Origin: Lepidostoma basale
Taxonomy: Eukaryota; Arthropoda; Insecta; Trichoptera; Lepidostomatidae
Assembly: GCA_022606425.2 (NCBI GenBank)
Contig: JAHDVF020000761.1
Location: 620,001 to 684,000 of the forward strand
Direction: 5' to 3'
DNA: 64,000 nucleotides
Positions 63,554 through 64,000 of this stretch are shown here, one piece after another. The notes below the pieces were generated by a model, which was not told the origin of the DNA, ran no database searches, and saw nothing but the letters and a program-made list of their open reading frames with translations. Numbering within the stretch: the stretch's first letter is position 1; every line of letters begins with the position of its first letter. The position numbers and the translations under genes are program-made.

Positions 63554-63960
63554 GAGGTTGTCTGACAGAGTAAGAACAAAGGAAGCAAAAACATATAAAA
63601 GCCGTATAGTTAACCATCATACACGTCAGTCATTATTTACAACTTCTAATCGGCACGAGTCTACGTTACCAAGTCTACGTCGCGAGGAATCTCTGACTCT
63701 CTCCCGCCGATCAACGAAACCACTCTACTACATCACGTAGCTTCTGGCGAGTCTTCGCTTCAGCCGACCGACACTACCGCCCAGCGTAATATCGTCATCA
63801 GTTGCTCGTCGCCCGGACTGCGCCCCGCTGCTATCGACACCTTGCGCAGTTACGCCGCCGTCAATCCTCGCTCTATTACGAGTTACAATAAATATATCAT
63901 ATATTTACTTTCGATCGAAAATAAACGTTGAAACTTCCACCGTCTTTTAACCCTCCCCAC
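63554..63960 (+). mobile_element. Possible LTR-like segment (core promoter and poly(A) signals)
   Basis: GC-rich tract bounded by TGTCTGACAGAGTAAG at the left. TATAAAAG (63594-63601) is followed about 32 bp later by TCAGTC, an arthropod initiator, then a GC-rich leader and two AATAAA-type signals (63888 and 63919). This layout fits an LTR of a retrotransposon. The right boundary, target duplication and any internal region are not visible, so a promoter of another kind is not excluded. Confidence 0.32.
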
Positions 63961-64000
63961 ACCCCAATCATTATTTTATCATTTTTTTAAATAATAAAAG

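Overview
The window looks like insect nuclear DNA, most probably from a moth or butterfly. It is very AT-rich, has long introns, carries mariner elements whose transposase resembles the cecropia type common in Lepidoptera, and is filled with LINE 3' ends, tRNA-derived SINEs and palindromic elements. The species is not identifiable from the sequence alone.

Only one host gene is recognised. Six exons on the minus strand (63161-63289, 52864-53002, 40983-41134, 33937-34023, 14163-14216, 4030-4217) join in a single frame through GT-AG introns of about 7 to 20 kb. They encode the second half of an Ig domain, a complete Ig domain, a Thr-rich stalk, a short linker, and a tail with a hydrophobic segment that resembles a GPI-attachment signal. 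This is the C-terminal part of a lachesin/DIP-like (IgLON-type) cell-surface adhesion protein. Its 5' exons lie beyond base 64000. Everything between the exons is intron; bases 1-4029 are 3' UTR and/or downstream DNA.

The introns are a fossil bed of mobile DNA. (1) About 22 truncated copies of a LINE end in (TTAG)n right after the stop codon, in at least three subfamilies; only one copy keeps the YADD box. (2) Fragments of other LINEs include CR1/L2-like 3' ends and several RT C-termini. (3) Two dead mariners lie in opposite orientation (24652-25916 and 59784-61071). (4) Ten copies of a tRNA-derived SINE carry two alternative 3' tails. (5) Many long-hairpin repeats fall into several families. 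Nested insertions give a relative chronology in several places.

The most unusual signal is in the hairpin repeats. Several sequence-unrelated families share the pattern CUGANGA-like box, stem II, GAAA, self-complementary stem III, then C (usually GUC). This is the layout of a minimal hammerhead ribozyme that would work as a dimer, as known from Penelope-like retroelements. The best copy (61310-61352) also has a 6-bp stem I. One extra nucleotide between CUGANGA and stem II is not canonical, and some families have lost core bases, so this stays a hypothesis. No Penelope reverse transcriptase was recognised in the window.
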